This document shows, one piece after another, positions 30,122 through 40,791 of a stretch of DNA of 64,000 nucleotides. How positions within the stretch are numbered: position 1 is the stretch's first letter; the number at the start of each line of letters is the position of its first letter. This DNA is from Lactarius indigo (lineage: Eukaryota > Basidiomycota > Agaricomycetes > Russulales > Russulaceae): assembly GCA_025766275.1 (NCBI GenBank), contig JAFKAC010000088.1:124001-188000 (forward strand), in the 5' to 3' direction. The translations under genes and the position numbers were made by a program. The notes below the pieces were generated by a model. The model saw nothing but the letters and a program-made list of their open reading frames with translations. It did not search any database and had not been told where the DNA came from.

Positions 30122-33100
30122 ATGTCTTTCCACCTTGTCTTCCCGCCGTCCGTCACCCTCGCCAAGTTGGATGGCACCAACTGGCAGACTTGGTCTGCCA
30201 CCTTTACCTCCCTCATGTTGATGAACGGGTGCAGCAGGCACCTCACACACGGTGCTCCTGCCTCTGTGCCCCAACATCCCCCTCTTGCAGCAGGTGCTGT
30301 AGGGCCCACTGGTCCTACAGATGAGGGACTCGCCATCCTTGCCCTTTGGGCAAAACAAGAAGAGGTCATTACTGGCCTCCTATTTTTATCAGTGACAACG
30401 GAGGTCCTATCTGGTATTCACTCCTCCCACATCTTCCCAACTGTCCATGACAAGTTCGTGGAGTTGGAGAACCTCTATGGTCAGGTTGGCTCTATGGCCA
30501 CCTTTAATATCTGGGTGGGCTTGGCAAACACCAAGCTCCAGGAAGGTAGCCCCTTCTTACCTCAGCTCCAAAAAATGCTGGACCTAAGGAACACCCTGGT
30601 GGAACAAGGGATGCCTGTCTCGGACATGCAAATGTCCTTCATTCTTCTAGACGCGCTTCCCCCATCTTACAGCACCATAGCTGGCACCATCCTGGCCTCT
30701 GGCTTCCCCTCTAACCTCCAACCTCAGGACCTCATCAACAGGTTCATCAATGAGGAATCTCGTCTTGCCGGTCCCGTGGCGTCCTACAACAAGGTCGCCC
30801 CCGTTAAAAAATCTTCGGCCCCTCACGCTCATGAGGCGCGGCCATCGGGCAGCTCTGTGTCTTCGGACATAATCTGCCATTACTGCAAAAAGCCTGGCCA
30901 TAAAAAGCCAGAATGTTACAAACTCAAACGGGACCAGGAGAATGCTAAAAAGGGGAAGGCAGGACAGCGGGCAAAAGCCGCCCAGAATACCGCAGTAGAG
31001 GTGCCGGACTCACTTCCGGCAAACAGGTTAAATAGCATACCTGTACCAAAGAGCAGACTATTTACTATAGTCAATGGCTCTGGCAAAATAGAGGAGGTAC
31101 ATGAAGTACCTCAGGTTTCCCTTTACACAATGGGTACACACAGTACCCAGATTGCATCAAAATGGATGATGGACAGTGGGGCGTCAGCACACTTTACCCC
31201 TCACATAGAAGACTACGACACCTACACCCCTCACAAAGGTGTTGAAGTACTTCTAGGAGATAACTCCTTGCTAAGGAGTGTTGGTACTGGAACGGTAACA
31301 ATCCATACCAACTTTGGGTATGACTTAAAAATCTCCAATGTGCTGCACCTACCTAATACGCATTCGCGTATACTGTCCACCCCTGCCCTAACAGCTAAGG
31401 GGGCCATAGTAAGTTTTGATGCCACTACCTTTGCTATAAGGTATGATGGGAAAACCATTGCGGAAGGACACAAGGCTTCAGGCCTATACTGGCTTGATGG
31501 GCACCATAAAGTAAATGCCCAAGCAACTGCATCTGCTAGCCTTGATGTCTGGCATCAGCGCATGGGACATATGTCCAAAGAAGCGCTCCAAAGATATGCT
31601 CCAAAGTCCGTAAAAGGACTTAACATAGATGAATCCCCTGAGGAAGAAGGTCCCTGTCATGGGTGTGAACTTGGCAAGTCCACCCGCAAACCTTTTCCTC
31701 CCTCCCAGAAGCGTGCACAAGAATCCCTTGAACTTGTGCACAGTGACCTTGTTGGCCCACTACAGAGTAACTCTATCCAGGGCAACAAGTACTTTGCCAC
31801 CTTCATAGATGACTTCTCAAAAGCTGCAGTTGTCATCCCTATGAAGTCCAAAGACGAGTTTACGGGTGCCTTTCTACACTACAAGGCATGGGCTGAAAAA
31901 CAACAAAATAAGCCCATTAAAACCCTACACTCAGATCGTGGTGGCGAGTACGTCAACAATGTCCTTAAAAACATTCTTCTGGAGGAAGGGATTGAGCATA
32001 TGCTTACAATGCCGTATTCTCCACAACAGAACGGGAGAGCCGAGCGGTTTAACCGCACTATCATGGAAAAAGGCACCAGCATGCTCCATCATGCAGGCCT
32101 TAGCCTTGGCTTTTGGGAACAAGCAGTTCAAACTGCAGTGCACATCTATAATCGCACTCCCACCCGTTCTAATGAGTGGAAAACTCCGCTGGAGCTCTGG
32201 GATGGTACAATCCCAGATGTCTCTTACTTTAGAGTATTTGGCTGCAAAGCCTACTATCATGTACCAGAACACAACCGGCGCAAATTAGACCCTAAATCAA
32301 AGGAAGCCGTGTTTGTGGGCTATGAACCCAATTCAAAGGGTTACAAACTCTGGGATAGACATAGCCGGTGCTTCGTCTCTTCACGAGATGTTACATTTGA
32401 CGAAGCTACCTTCCCATCCCTGAGTGACCTGACTAGTCACTCCAACCAACCAATCACTTCTCCCGTGTCCGGCGAACCTGCTAAAGGGGCTGCTGTTGCC
32501 GGTGAGATATTCTTTGTAGTGCCTAGTCAGCCTACGCCAGCTGTTGCCCCTGCGGCACCTCAGACACCAGTCTTTGTCTTACCACCTGTCCAGGTGCCCG
32601 CAGTACCAATACAACAGCCTAGCACACCCCCCAACACTTCTCCAAACCCCGCAGACCAGACAATATACCACACTCCTCCATCCCAAGCACCTGCTCCTAC
32701 CACCCCAAGGCGCCCTCGCACTCGCTCGCAAGGGAGACCGCCTGTAGTAACTGCCCCAATACCTGCCCCTAATTTCAACAGGGACATTTCTCCTCCTAGG
32801 GAAACACCTAGATCTCCGAGGAACAGGCAAGTTACTTCTCCTCCTCGCCCAAGGCGTGGGACAAGGGTACGATTCACGAATCCTCGCTACTACACAGAGG
32901 AGAACGATGAATTCGTGCCTGGAAGCAGTAGACTGGGTATGATGGACCTGCTAAACGCTGCTGAGGTTCCTGGCTATAAGGACCCGCAGACCTTTAAGCA
33001 GGCTATGGAGTCTGAACAAGCTGTCGATTGGCTTGAAGCGTGCCAGTATGAACTGGACGCTCTCGACAAGCTTGATGTCTGGCGGCTTGAACCCCTTCCT

Positions 33101-34525
33101 GAAGGAAGGAAGGTGGTTAAGTGCAAATGGGTGTTTAAAAAGAAAGCGGATGGACGCTTTCGTGCTAGGCTAGTGGCAAAAGGGTTCACCCAACTAGAGG
33201 GGGTGGACTTTGACGAAACATTCTCCCCAGTTGCCCGCTTCGAGTCCCTGCGACTCCTTCTTGCGTTGGCTACGCTTGAAGACTGGCATATTCACCAGAT
33301 GGATGTCAAGTCGGCATTCCTTCATGGGGAACTAGAGGAAGAAATCTACATGGAGCAACCAGTCGGTTTCGTCACAGCTGGCTCCGAGCACCTTGTGTGC
33401 CGGCTACAGAAGGCCCTCTATGGCCTGAAACAAGCTTCCCGCACATGGAATGTGCAGTTCCATGGGGTCTTAGTTGACCTAGGCTTCACGCGGACGTACT
33501 CTGATGCAGGAGTATACGTGTATCATCTTCAAGAGGGGGGTGATACACTTTTCGTGATCTTATATGTAGATGACATCACTATACTCGGAAGTTCCTTATC
33601 AAAGATCAATGATCTGAAGGCTTCTCTATCTAGTCGATATGAGATGACTGATCTGGGAGAAATCCAGTCCTATCTCGGTGTTAACATCACCAGAGATCGT
33701 GCTAATCGCACTATGGAGATCAACCAGTCAGACTACATCCGCGATGTGGTGGAACGCTTTGGAATGTCTGATTCCAATCCAGTATATACCCCTCTTCCCT
33801 CTGGCACCGAGGCACACTTGATCAAGTACACAGATCAGGCCTCTACTTCTGAGATTAAGAAGTATCAACAGATAATTGGGTCTCTGCTATATGCGCAGAT
33901 TGGAAGCAGACCTGATATTTCCTTCGCTGTTGCGCGCCTTAGCCAATTTGCTTCCAACCCCTCACCTCAGCATTTACGCCTAGCCAAGTATGTCCTAGCC
34001 TATCTAAATAGCACAAAGAACTACTCGTTACGCTATGCTGGAGGGAATGGCAACGGTGGTGAAGGCCTTCATGGCTATTGCGACGCTTCCTGGGGAGATC
34101 AGGAAGAAAAGCACTCCACCTCTGGTTTTGTCTACCTGCTTGCAAATGGAGCCATTTCTTGGTGTACCAGAAAGCAAAAGACAATTGCGCAGTCGACCAC
34201 TGAGGCAGAATACATGAGCCTCTCAGATGCCTCTAATCAGGCTCAGTGGTACGCCACTTTCCTTGGAGAATTGGGGTATGAGGTATCCTCCCCCATTCCT
34301 CTGCACTGTGACAATAAGGGCGCTGTGGACTTAGCTCTCAACCCAGTCACTGGGAGACGTTCCAAACACATCCTGATCAAGCACCATGTAGTCAGGGAAT
34401 ACGTAGAAAACAAGGTCATACACCTGATACGTACACCCACAGGGGAAATGGTTGCAGATGGACTCACTAAGTCACTGCCCAGAGAACCCTTTGAAAAAAT
34501 GGTTGCTGATCTAGGAATAGTGTAA
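30122..34525 (+). CDS. Copia Gag-Pol polyprotein, intact
   Basis: A single 1467-residue frame from ATG 30122 (MSFHLVFPPSV). Gag: L-D-G-T-N-W-Q-T-W-S-A-T-F near residue 20 and a CCHC knuckle (C-H-Y-C-K-K-P-G-H-K-K-P-E-C) near 250. Protease: W-M-M-D-S-G-A-S near 348. Integrase: zinc site (H-Q-R-M-G-H...C-H-G-C), catalytic H-S-D near 541, S-D-R-G-G-E-Y near 605, and N-G-R-A-E-R-F-N near 640. Then a Pro-rich linker. RT: W-V-F-K-K-K near 1003, M-D-V-K-S-A-F-L, L-Y-V-D-D near 1150. RNase H: C-D-A-S-W-G near 1321, T-E-A-E-Y, D-N-K-G-A-V. The order integrase before RT is that of Copia. All catalytic residues that I can identify are present. Confidence 0.96.
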   Translation: MSFHLVFPPSVTLAKLDGTNWQTWSATFTSLMLMNGCSRHLTHGAPASVPQHPPLAAGAVGPTGPTDEGLAILALWAKQEEVITGLLFLSVTTEVLSGIHSSHIFPTVHDKFVELENLYGQVGSMATFNIWVGLANTKLQEGSPFLPQLQKMLDLRNTLVEQGMPVSDMQMSFILLDALPPSYSTIAGTILASGFPSNLQPQDLINRFINEESRLAGPVASYNKVAPVKKSSAPHAHEARPSGSSVSSDIICHYCKKPGHKKPECYKLKRDQENAKKGKAGQRAKAAQNTAVEVPDSLPANRLNSIPVPKSRLFTIVNGSGKIEEVHEVPQVSLYTMGTHSTQIASKWMMDSGASAHFTPHIEDYDTYTPHKGVEVLLGDNSLLRSVGTGTVTIHTNFGYDLKISNVLHLPNTHSRILSTPALTAKGAIVSFDATTFAIRYDGKTIAEGHKASGLYWLDGHHKVNAQATASASLDVWHQRMGHMSKEALQRYAPKSVKGLNIDESPEEEGPCHGCELGKSTRKPFPPSQKRAQESLELVHSDLVGPLQSNSIQGNKYFATFIDDFSKAAVVIPMKSKDEFTGAFLHYKAWAEKQQNKPIKTLHSDRGGEYVNNVLKNILLEEGIEHMLTMPYSPQQNGRAERFNRTIMEKGTSMLHHAGLSLGFWEQAVQTAVHIYNRTPTRSNEWKTPLELWDGTIPDVSYFRVFGCKAYYHVPEHNRRKLDPKSKEAVFVGYEPNSKGYKLWDRHSRCFVSSRDVTFDEATFPSLSDLTSHSNQPITSPVSGEPAKGAAVAGEIFFVVPSQPTPAVAPAAPQTPVFVLPPVQVPAVPIQQPSTPPNTSPNPADQTIYHTPPSQAPAPTTPRRPRTRSQGRPPVVTAPIPAPNFNRDISPPRETPRSPRNRQVTSPPRPRRGTRVRFTNPRYYTEENDEFVPGSSRLGMMDLLNAAEVPGYKDPQTFKQAMESEQAVDWLEACQYELDALDKLDVWRLEPLPEGRKVVKCKWVFKKKADGRFRARLVAKGFTQLEGVDFDETFSPVARFESLRLLLALATLEDWHIHQMDVKSAFLHGELEEEIYMEQPVGFVTAGSEHLVCRLQKALYGLKQASRTWNVQFHGVLVDLGFTRTYSDAGVYVYHLQEGGDTLFVILYVDDITILGSSLSKINDLKASLSSRYEMTDLGEIQSYLGVNITRDRANRTMEINQSDYIRDVVERFGMSDSNPVYTPLPSGTEAHLIKYTDQASTSEIKKYQQIIGSLLYAQIGSRPDISFAVARLSQFASNPSPQHLRLAKYVLAYLNSTKNYSLRYAGGNGNGGEGLHGYCDASWGDQEEKHSTSGFVYLLANGAISWCTRKQKTIAQSTTEAEYMSLSDASNQAQWYATFLGELGYEVSSPIPLHCDNKGAVDLALNPVTGRRSKHILIKHHVVREYVENKVIHLIRTPTGEMVADGLTKSLPREPFEKMVADLGIV

Positions 34526-34877
34526 GATGGGTTCTAGGACGTCGAACTGTTGTGTATACTTGCAACAGACTCCCTAGTTTAATAGCTAAGAAAAAACCCT
34601 TCTTAGAGAACTGAAGAAGTTGGACCTGTTCCATCTTATCTCCCAGCTCATGGCTCTTCAAAAAGTAGTTCTTCAGAACTACATTATCCTCATAGAGCAG
34701 TGTATGAAGACCTCCAAAAAGATTGTCCTATATCAAGGACTTCTGCGTACATAGATTCTTTCTAACCAGAGAATCGAAACATTTCTCATAGAACAGTAAA
34801 AGCAACAAAGTGTCCTGCCAAGGCACTTTCACTCAATGCTTACACCACTCTTGTGGACTGTCTCTATCATGGAGGGA

Positions 34878-35413
34878 TGTTGAGACGAGACTGTTAAAGT
34901 CACATGTCTCGTGGGATCTGATTGAGTCAGCCCACAGACTATATACGGTATCTGTCCCTTATGGACTTATGGACACTCCGGACTCATACGGACCGCTTTT
35001 GTTTATCTTTATTGTTAGATCCATATATGGCTCTTATTGTTCTTTCTATTGTTAAGATACCGGTATTGTCTGCTTTAGGCAGCTATTGTTCTCAGCCATC
35101 CAATGGCATTTCTCCCTCTGGCGCACAGACCACCTGTATTGTGTTTGGGTCACCAGTGCGCACAGACCATTGTTAGCTAAGCGTCCTGTATATAAGGACT
35201 GCTGTTTTCGCCTCTACACTTCAGAGTTCCCTTCACCTCTGAAGTGTAAGTCCTATCTCTTTACTTCTCTTTTACCTTTGCTCATAGACGTTCCTTTATA
35301 GTAACTTGTCTACTAGGTATGCAGTTGTAATAGAGTTCCCTTCACCTCTGAAGTTAACTTGTCTACTAGCTGTTCAAAGTTTATCCTTTGCTTGTTAGTT
35401 CTGCGCTTCAACA
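34878..35413 (+). repeat. 3' LTR of the Copia element
   Basis: 536 bp, preceded by the short purine tract GGAGGGA (34871-34877). Confidence 0.95.
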
Positions 35414-35676
35414 GAGACCTCCTGTTATGATTCAATGCTTTGGACTTCAGTCACAGTATGTCTCTGTCTTGTTTCCCCTTCTGTACTATACTTTACTACC
35501 AAAGGAACTACTATTATTAGTGGCACTGTTTCCTTGATCCAAGTGCTCCCTTAACCCATTTAGTTTTCTTTGATATTGTGTGGACTTGTGTTTATATTGT
35601 TTGCAACCTCATCCTATATAAGCCTGTACCATAGACTGTAGGAAGCCAGACTTGGCTTCATTTGCAATCTAGCAAC

Positions 35677-36452
35677 TGTAGTGGTATAACTTATCACGAC
35701 AACTAGACCAAGCAAGAGAGTTAGTGAACTGAACTAGTGCACACTCAAGCCTAATGCAAAGACAAGTCACACACCAAATGTACAGTCACTGTGGAGGGTA
35801 GACAAACTTGGCACCTTTATACAAGATGCAATGTCAAGTGATCATGCAGTGGCATGCTGAGTGGAGAACCAAGAGGACAAGTTAATATTGGAGAGGTGAA
35901 AGGGAAGTACAAGGAAATATACACCTGAGTGGAGAACCAAGAGGACAAGTTGGTTCCACTCAGGATGCTACATAAGGGTTTATATACTATGCTGCAGCTG
36001 AGTTCAAATTACTATGAAACCTTGTCACTAAAGGTGTTGTAATAGTAATGAGTCAGATGCTGACACATTGTGTCTAATAATAGCTTTATCTATTGTGCTG
36101 ACTGATGCACAGTCATAAAGGCTGACAGAATAGTGACGTGTCCTTATCTATGAGTCATAACCCTATAACAATGTAGTCTAGAACTATCTAGAACCTTCCC
36201 TACTTATCGTCCAATAAGAACTACTTTGCTTAATGAGAAAAGTGACCTAAAGAGGTAACATCCAATAAGGAAGTTACTATCCCAGGGTCACATGCTTGTG
36301 GGTGCACATGTTGGCATCACATGACTAACCATCTTATCATATCTATTGATAAGGACTTGGATTTTTTGAACACAACATTGAAGACCTGTATCTCTACCAA
36401 ATAAATCTGCAAAAATGTGGAAAAATAAGGCAAAAATAGAGTGTCTGTGACA
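35677..36452 (+). mobile_element. Solo LTR-F, TSD GCAAC
   Basis: TGTAGTGG...CTGTGACA, 776 bp. GCAAC at 35672-35676 and 36453-36457. It contains direct repeats of GAGTGGAGAACCAAGAGGAC (about 35860 and 35931). A partial copy lies at 52331-52685. Confidence 0.88.
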
Positions 36453-36471
36453 GCAACCTTGCCTTTGTACC

Positions 36472-38041
36472 AGGCGCCATTTTTCCGCAGAGAATCACGC
36501 CCCCAAAAAGGAAGGTGCCAAGTAAGTCACGTTTTTTCTGTCATCACAAAACGGGCTTCCCCGAACAATATTTGAGCTCAGTTAAAAAAGCAACTTCCTT
36601 ATTCGTGCATATGAATCTCATATGTTTTTTTGAGATATTCCCATAACTTAACACAAAGATAAATATATTTTTATTATCTAATTAGTCTACATCTCTTTTT
36701 TTTTTCTAAGTCGTACTATGGCGCGCGAAAACGAGCGGGTGCAGTAAATGCGCCCGCAGGGTGTCTGCGGGCCCTCCTGCAGCGCGACGCGTGGGCCCTG
36801 GGGAAGCGGGGTCGGCTCGCCCTCGTGCATCCCTCTCCGCGCGAACGGGGCGGCGCGGGAAGGAGACGCGACCGGTGGAGGGTGCCTTCCCCTCTTGTCC
36901 TTTTCGCGCCGCCCCGCAGGACCGAGGCAGCTTGCCCTCAAGCGCATCCTTTCCGCGCGAACGGGGCGCCGCGACGACGGGGGAGGGGGCGGTGTACCTT
37001 CGTGTACCCCTTTTGCGCGAACGAGGCGCCGCGGCCGGGAAGGAGAGGGGAGTGGCGCGACGTGCCCTCGTGCGCCCCGCTTCTGCGCGAACGGGGCGGC
37101 ACAGTCATGGGGGGAGGCGAGGTGGGAGGCAACGGGGTGGGGCGGCCACGGGGGAAGCGGGGGCGACAGGGTAAGGGGGGCGGCGTGCCGTCGTTCGCCC
37201 GCTTCCCTCACGAGCGGGGCGACGTGCCCTCTTGTGCCCCCTTTCCGCACGAAATTGCGGGCGCGGACAGGGAGGAAGGGAGGGGGAGGTGGCAAAGGGG
37301 GGAGGTAGGGGTGGCGGCGGCGGTTTGTGCGCGCCCCTTTTCGCGCGAATGGGGCGGCACGGCTACGGGGGAAGGGAGAGGCCCGGTGGCAACCGGAAGA
37401 GGTGGCGGCAACGTACCTTTGCGCGCACCCCTTTCCACGCTAATGGGGCGGCGCGGATAGGGGGAACAGGGAGAGGGGGGGCGCATGACTTCGTGCGCCG
37501 TCTTTCCGCGCAGACGGGGAGGCGCGGACGTGGAGGGAGGGGAAGGGGGGGGGGGGTAGCATACCCCGTGCCCCCCTGCGCCCCCTTTCTCTGCGCAAAG
37601 GGGCGGCAATCAACGCGGGGGATGGGGGAAGGGAAGGCGGGCGACTCACCTTCGTGCGCCCTCTTTCTGCACGCGAACGGGGTGTGCGCGCGATGCAGGG
37701 GAAGGGGAGGGGGGGCGACGCGGAGAGGAGGAGAGGAGGGAGGGAGAGACACCCTGCAGGCGCATTTACTGCGCCCGCTCGTTTTCGCGCGCCATAGTAC
37801 GACTTAGAAAAAAAAAAGAGATGTAGACTAATTAGATAATAAAAATATATTTATCTTTGTGTTAAGTTATGGGAATATCTCAAAAAAACATATGAGATTC
37901 ATATGCACGAATAAGGAAGTTGCTTTTTTAACTGAGCTCAAATATTGTTCGGGGAAGCCCGTTTTGTGATGACAGAAAAAACGTGACTTACTTGGCACCT
38001 TCCTTTTTGGGGGCGTGATTCTCTGCGGAAAAATGGCGCCT
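36472..38041. mobile_element. Mutator-like non-autonomous DNA transposon with 295-bp TIRs
   Basis: Ends AGGCGCCATTTTTCC and its reverse complement; the terminal inverted repeats run 36472-36766 and 37747-38041 and are nearly perfect. CTTTGTACC, 9 bp, is duplicated at 36463-36471 and 38042-38050 inside LTR-E. Long TIRs and a 9-bp duplication fit the Mutator-like group. No transposase is encoded; the 980-bp core is a GC-rich minisatellite. Confidence 0.85.
36767..37746. repeat. GC-rich minisatellite filling the MULE
   Basis: About 12 irregular units, 35-120 bp apart, sharing TTTCCGCGCGAACGGGGCGG, each followed by a G-rich stretch, at roughly 36837, 36904, 36953, 37013, 37083, 37206, 37240, 37343, 37433, 37511, 37591 and 37668. 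Open frames in most phases reflect composition. Base content differs sharply from its AT-rich flanks. Confidence 0.8.
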
Positions 38042-38718
38042 CTTTGTACCTTTGGTGTGACCTCACTTTATCCTCTCTTCTTGTGCATCTCCTACCTCTG
38101 TCCCTAATAAGGACACTTCAAAGTCTTTGCAGTTGAACTATATCAATATGTCACACCTGTTAGACTCTGTGCACTTGTAAGATAGAGTGTAGAGAAGTGT
38201 TATACACTTTGGGTGAGGAGCCTTACCCTACAGAATAGTGCTGCACTTTGTGCCACACCTCTGCCACTTGTATTTCATAGCAATAAGACAACAGACATCT
38301 TTGCTTGATACCTGTGTGACTCAGAACCTTCAGAACCCATGCCCCTGCTAGGGCATAAAACCTCCTGCAGTGTAATAAGTGATTGAGGATCTTCACTCAT
38401 TATCAGAAATTCCTATGTTGAAGTGGGTGATGCTGGCAGAAGGTAAGAAAATAACATAGCCAGAAGGAAATTCTATAATGAGCTTCAGTTCATGAGACCT
38501 AGGTGACCACCAAGCTAGTGGTTATAGTCTCCTATAGAAACCACAGCACACAAACCATTAGGAAGGTTGAGTTGATCCTTGTGCCTTGCAGTCACTACCT
38601 TATCTCCTAGGTTAATTGTAGTTGCCATAAAAATGGATCTGGGATAGGGCCTCTAAAGTTCAAGAGAAGATGAGAGGAAGGAAGTGGCAAGCTTCTGATA
38701 GTGTTTATAGAGCTTAGG

Positions 38719-39884
38719 TGTTACGATTTCTTCTGGACTCATTCTTCCTTTTCTTTACTATTCCTTTCCCAGTACCTTATGAGCCCTGTACAATTATGTG
38801 GACCTTACGATTACCTGGTTCCTATCATGTGCCCTGCTTATTGATCACCTTTTTTGATAAAGCTTGACATGTGCTAGTTTCTGTTCCACTCTCACTCACA
38901 TGCAATCCCACGTGATTCACCTTTGTTCCAACTATATCCATGCCTTGTTCTTCTTATGTCCTCTCCTTTATTCCTTGATTGAGCTATAATGTTATGATTC
39001 ATTTACTTTCGGACTTGTTCTTTCTCTTACTTCATTTGCCATTCCCAATACTATACGAGCCCTGTACAACTATGCGGACTTTACGATTACCCAGTTTCTA
39101 TCGCATGCCTTGCTTATCGATGATCTCTTTTGATGAAGCTTGACATGTGCTAGTTTCCACTTTGTTCTCACTCATGTGCGACCCCGCGTGATTCACCTTT
39201 GTTCCCATTAGATCTATGCCTTGTTCTCTTTATGCTTTCCCCTTTGTCCCCCGATTGAGCGATGATGCCATCTATTTGTAGTAACAACATGGCTCGTCCT
39301 GTATTCAAACCTAGTTCTATCTAGCTTGTACGGTAGACTAGACTTCTCGTGTAATACTACACCTGAACACCTTTGTGCTTATCCCTGTCTCGTGACCCTC
39401 AGTTCTGCTAGGTCTTCACACCTTAGCCTTTCACTACAGTCCAAGTGACTTGCGTCCTTGTGACTCTTGTGCACCATTCCACTGAAGTCGAACCTTCGAG
39501 TTCGTACTCCCACATTTCTGACTGACTTGGTACAGGTCATACCTAACGCCCCTGTAGTGGCGTTACATATAACACCACCTGTTTATAGCAGTCATACAGT
39601 CTGACGTGTATTTAAACCTAGTCATATCTAGCTTGTATGATAGACTAGACTTCTTGTGTAATACTACACTTGTCTAACATGGAACACCTCTGTGCTACTC
39701 CTTGTCTTGTGATCCCTGTATCTTGCTAGGTCTTCGAGCCTTAGCCTCCCTCTACAATCCAAGTGACTTGTGTCCTTGTGATCCTTGTGCATCATTCTAC
39801 TGAAGTCAAGCCATTGAGCTTGTACTATCACGTATAGACTGACTTGGTACAGGTCGTACCTAACATCCCTGTAGTGGCGTTACA
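38719..39884 (+). mobile_element. Solo LTR-B (outer), TSD TTAGG
   Basis: Starts TGTTACG and ends GGCGTTACA. TTAGG at 38714-38718 and 39885-39889. It is interrupted by a second LTR-B and inserted in the TET/JBP remnant. Confidence 0.9.
38990..39567 (+). mobile_element. Solo LTR-B (inner), TSD TATAA
   Basis: TGTTATGA...GGCGTTACA, 578 bp. TATAA at 38985-38989 and 39568-39572. The same family inserted into itself. Confidence 0.9.
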
Positions 39885-40439
39885 TTAGGAGCTGACATGG
39901 CAAAAGCAACTATTAAGTGCTTAGATAGTTCATTTAAAAAATAATCTAAGCATTTACTGTTCACATGAGAGGCAATTCTGTTGAGATCTTGATTTATCAT
40001 CAAGTGATCAACAAGAATTGATTTATAAGCTAGATTCATAGGGCACTGTAAACACTTACTTAATGCTTCAAATATAAAATTCACAGATATTCACTCACTT
40101 TTTGCCCACCCCCAAATGAGACTCCAGAATTGATATACTGATAATGTCTATAACAATAATTGATATTATTCTCTGAAAAATTCATTGAATCTCTTGCCTG
40201 ATTCATTGCACTCTTCAAAGTCTTCATAGACTCCAGCCAAGACTTCTAACCAAGAGTATCCAAAGGTGGTGGGCATCAAATGACAAAAAGGTAACCTTTA
40301 TTGTCAACTATACCTAAGCTAGGGCTGAATAGCTATTAGTAGTGCTTAATACAATCAGATGGAAAAAAAAAATACCTGTCATCAACAGAGATATGTTTAT
40401 ATCCCTCTGCTAAGAGACCCACTATGCTCTCTCTGGCCT

Positions 40440-40791
40440 CTTTTTAAAACAATGGCTGATATCCAATGCTGGTCCATCCACCTAGGGTATGGCTAAGATC
40501 CAGGGCATTGAAATCACTTGAATGAGCAGTGAGGTTACTATGCTTCTTGATCATGTTGTGGTGAAGCTGTACTTTTTGGGACTGGTACTTTCTTGTGTAT
40601 TTTTGGGACTTCAGAGATGAAAACAGGAGGAAGGGCAGACCCTTTTTAGCAACAATGTTGCTACCTCTTTTGATTATGCTGCACACTCCCAGTGGGCCTG
40701 GTCTTTGCAGTGAAAAGGACCTTCTAAGGTTGTTGACTAGAGGGGTGGGGTTAGAAAGGAGGGGTGCTGTGTTGATAAGTAGCCTGTGCAC
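40440..40791 (-). pseudogene. Possible N-terminal part of the TET/JBP remnant
   Basis: Open frame with a basic middle part (Y-T-R-K-Y-Q-S-Q-K-V) and L-D-L-S-H-T-L-G-G-W-T-S-I-G-Y. It lies upstream of the dioxygenase pieces on the same strand; its first codons overlap LTR-C at 40770. The link to the dioxygenase is inferred from position only. Confidence 0.3.

Larger units (their letters stand above)
28584..35413 (+). mobile_element. Complete, young Ty1/Copia element
   Basis: 536-bp LTRs (28584-29119, 34878-35413) flanked by GAGAC at 28579-28583 and 35414-35418. I see one LTR difference (A at 28916, G at 35210). One uninterrupted Gag-Pol frame lies between. It looks recently inserted and possibly competent. 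It splits the TET/JBP remnant. Confidence 0.95.
35423..38360 (+). mobile_element. LTR-E solo copy hosting LTR-F and a MULE
   Basis: TGTTATGA start as in 752-1329; the end is mutated (GGGCATAAAA). CCTCC at 35418-35422 and 38361-38365. The LTR-E pieces are 35423-35676, 36453-36471 and 38042-38360. The first C of the left CCTCC is also the last base of the Copia TSD, so the two insertions are adjacent. Confidence 0.85.
28409..40300 (-). pseudogene. TET/JBP-like 2OG-Fe(II) dioxygenase, decayed and dismembered
   Basis: Collinear minus-strand pieces: about 40300-39885, 38718-38361 and 28578-28409. They read S-G-V-S-F-G-G-G-Q-K, an intron (GTGAGT...TTACAG), R-I-A-S-H-V-N, another intron (GTAAAT...AATAG), A-F-A-M-S-A-P-K-L-Y-K-H-Y; then H-K-D-Q-L-N-L-P-N-G-L-C-A-V (the H-x-D iron ligands), L-G-G-H-L, L-K-L-I-I-E-F-P-S-G, I-T-H-F-N (distal His candidate), T-Y-Y-T-A-G-G-L-F-R (the Arg expected to bind 2-oxoglutarate), and a basic C-terminal helix ending K-V-F-P-S. 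This order matches the fungal TET/JBP family as I know it, which oxidises 5-methylcytosine. Several stops (e.g. E-TGA-R-S) and four insertion sites show it is dead. The 5' end may include 40440-40791. Confidence 0.7.

Noticed and set aside
36748..37807. Several overlapping open frames of 130-211 residues on both strands in the GC-rich core
   Set aside because: They follow from low stop-codon frequency in a GC-rich minisatellite; frames overlap in most phases, are repetitive in Arg/Gly/Pro, and lie inside a non-autonomous transposon.
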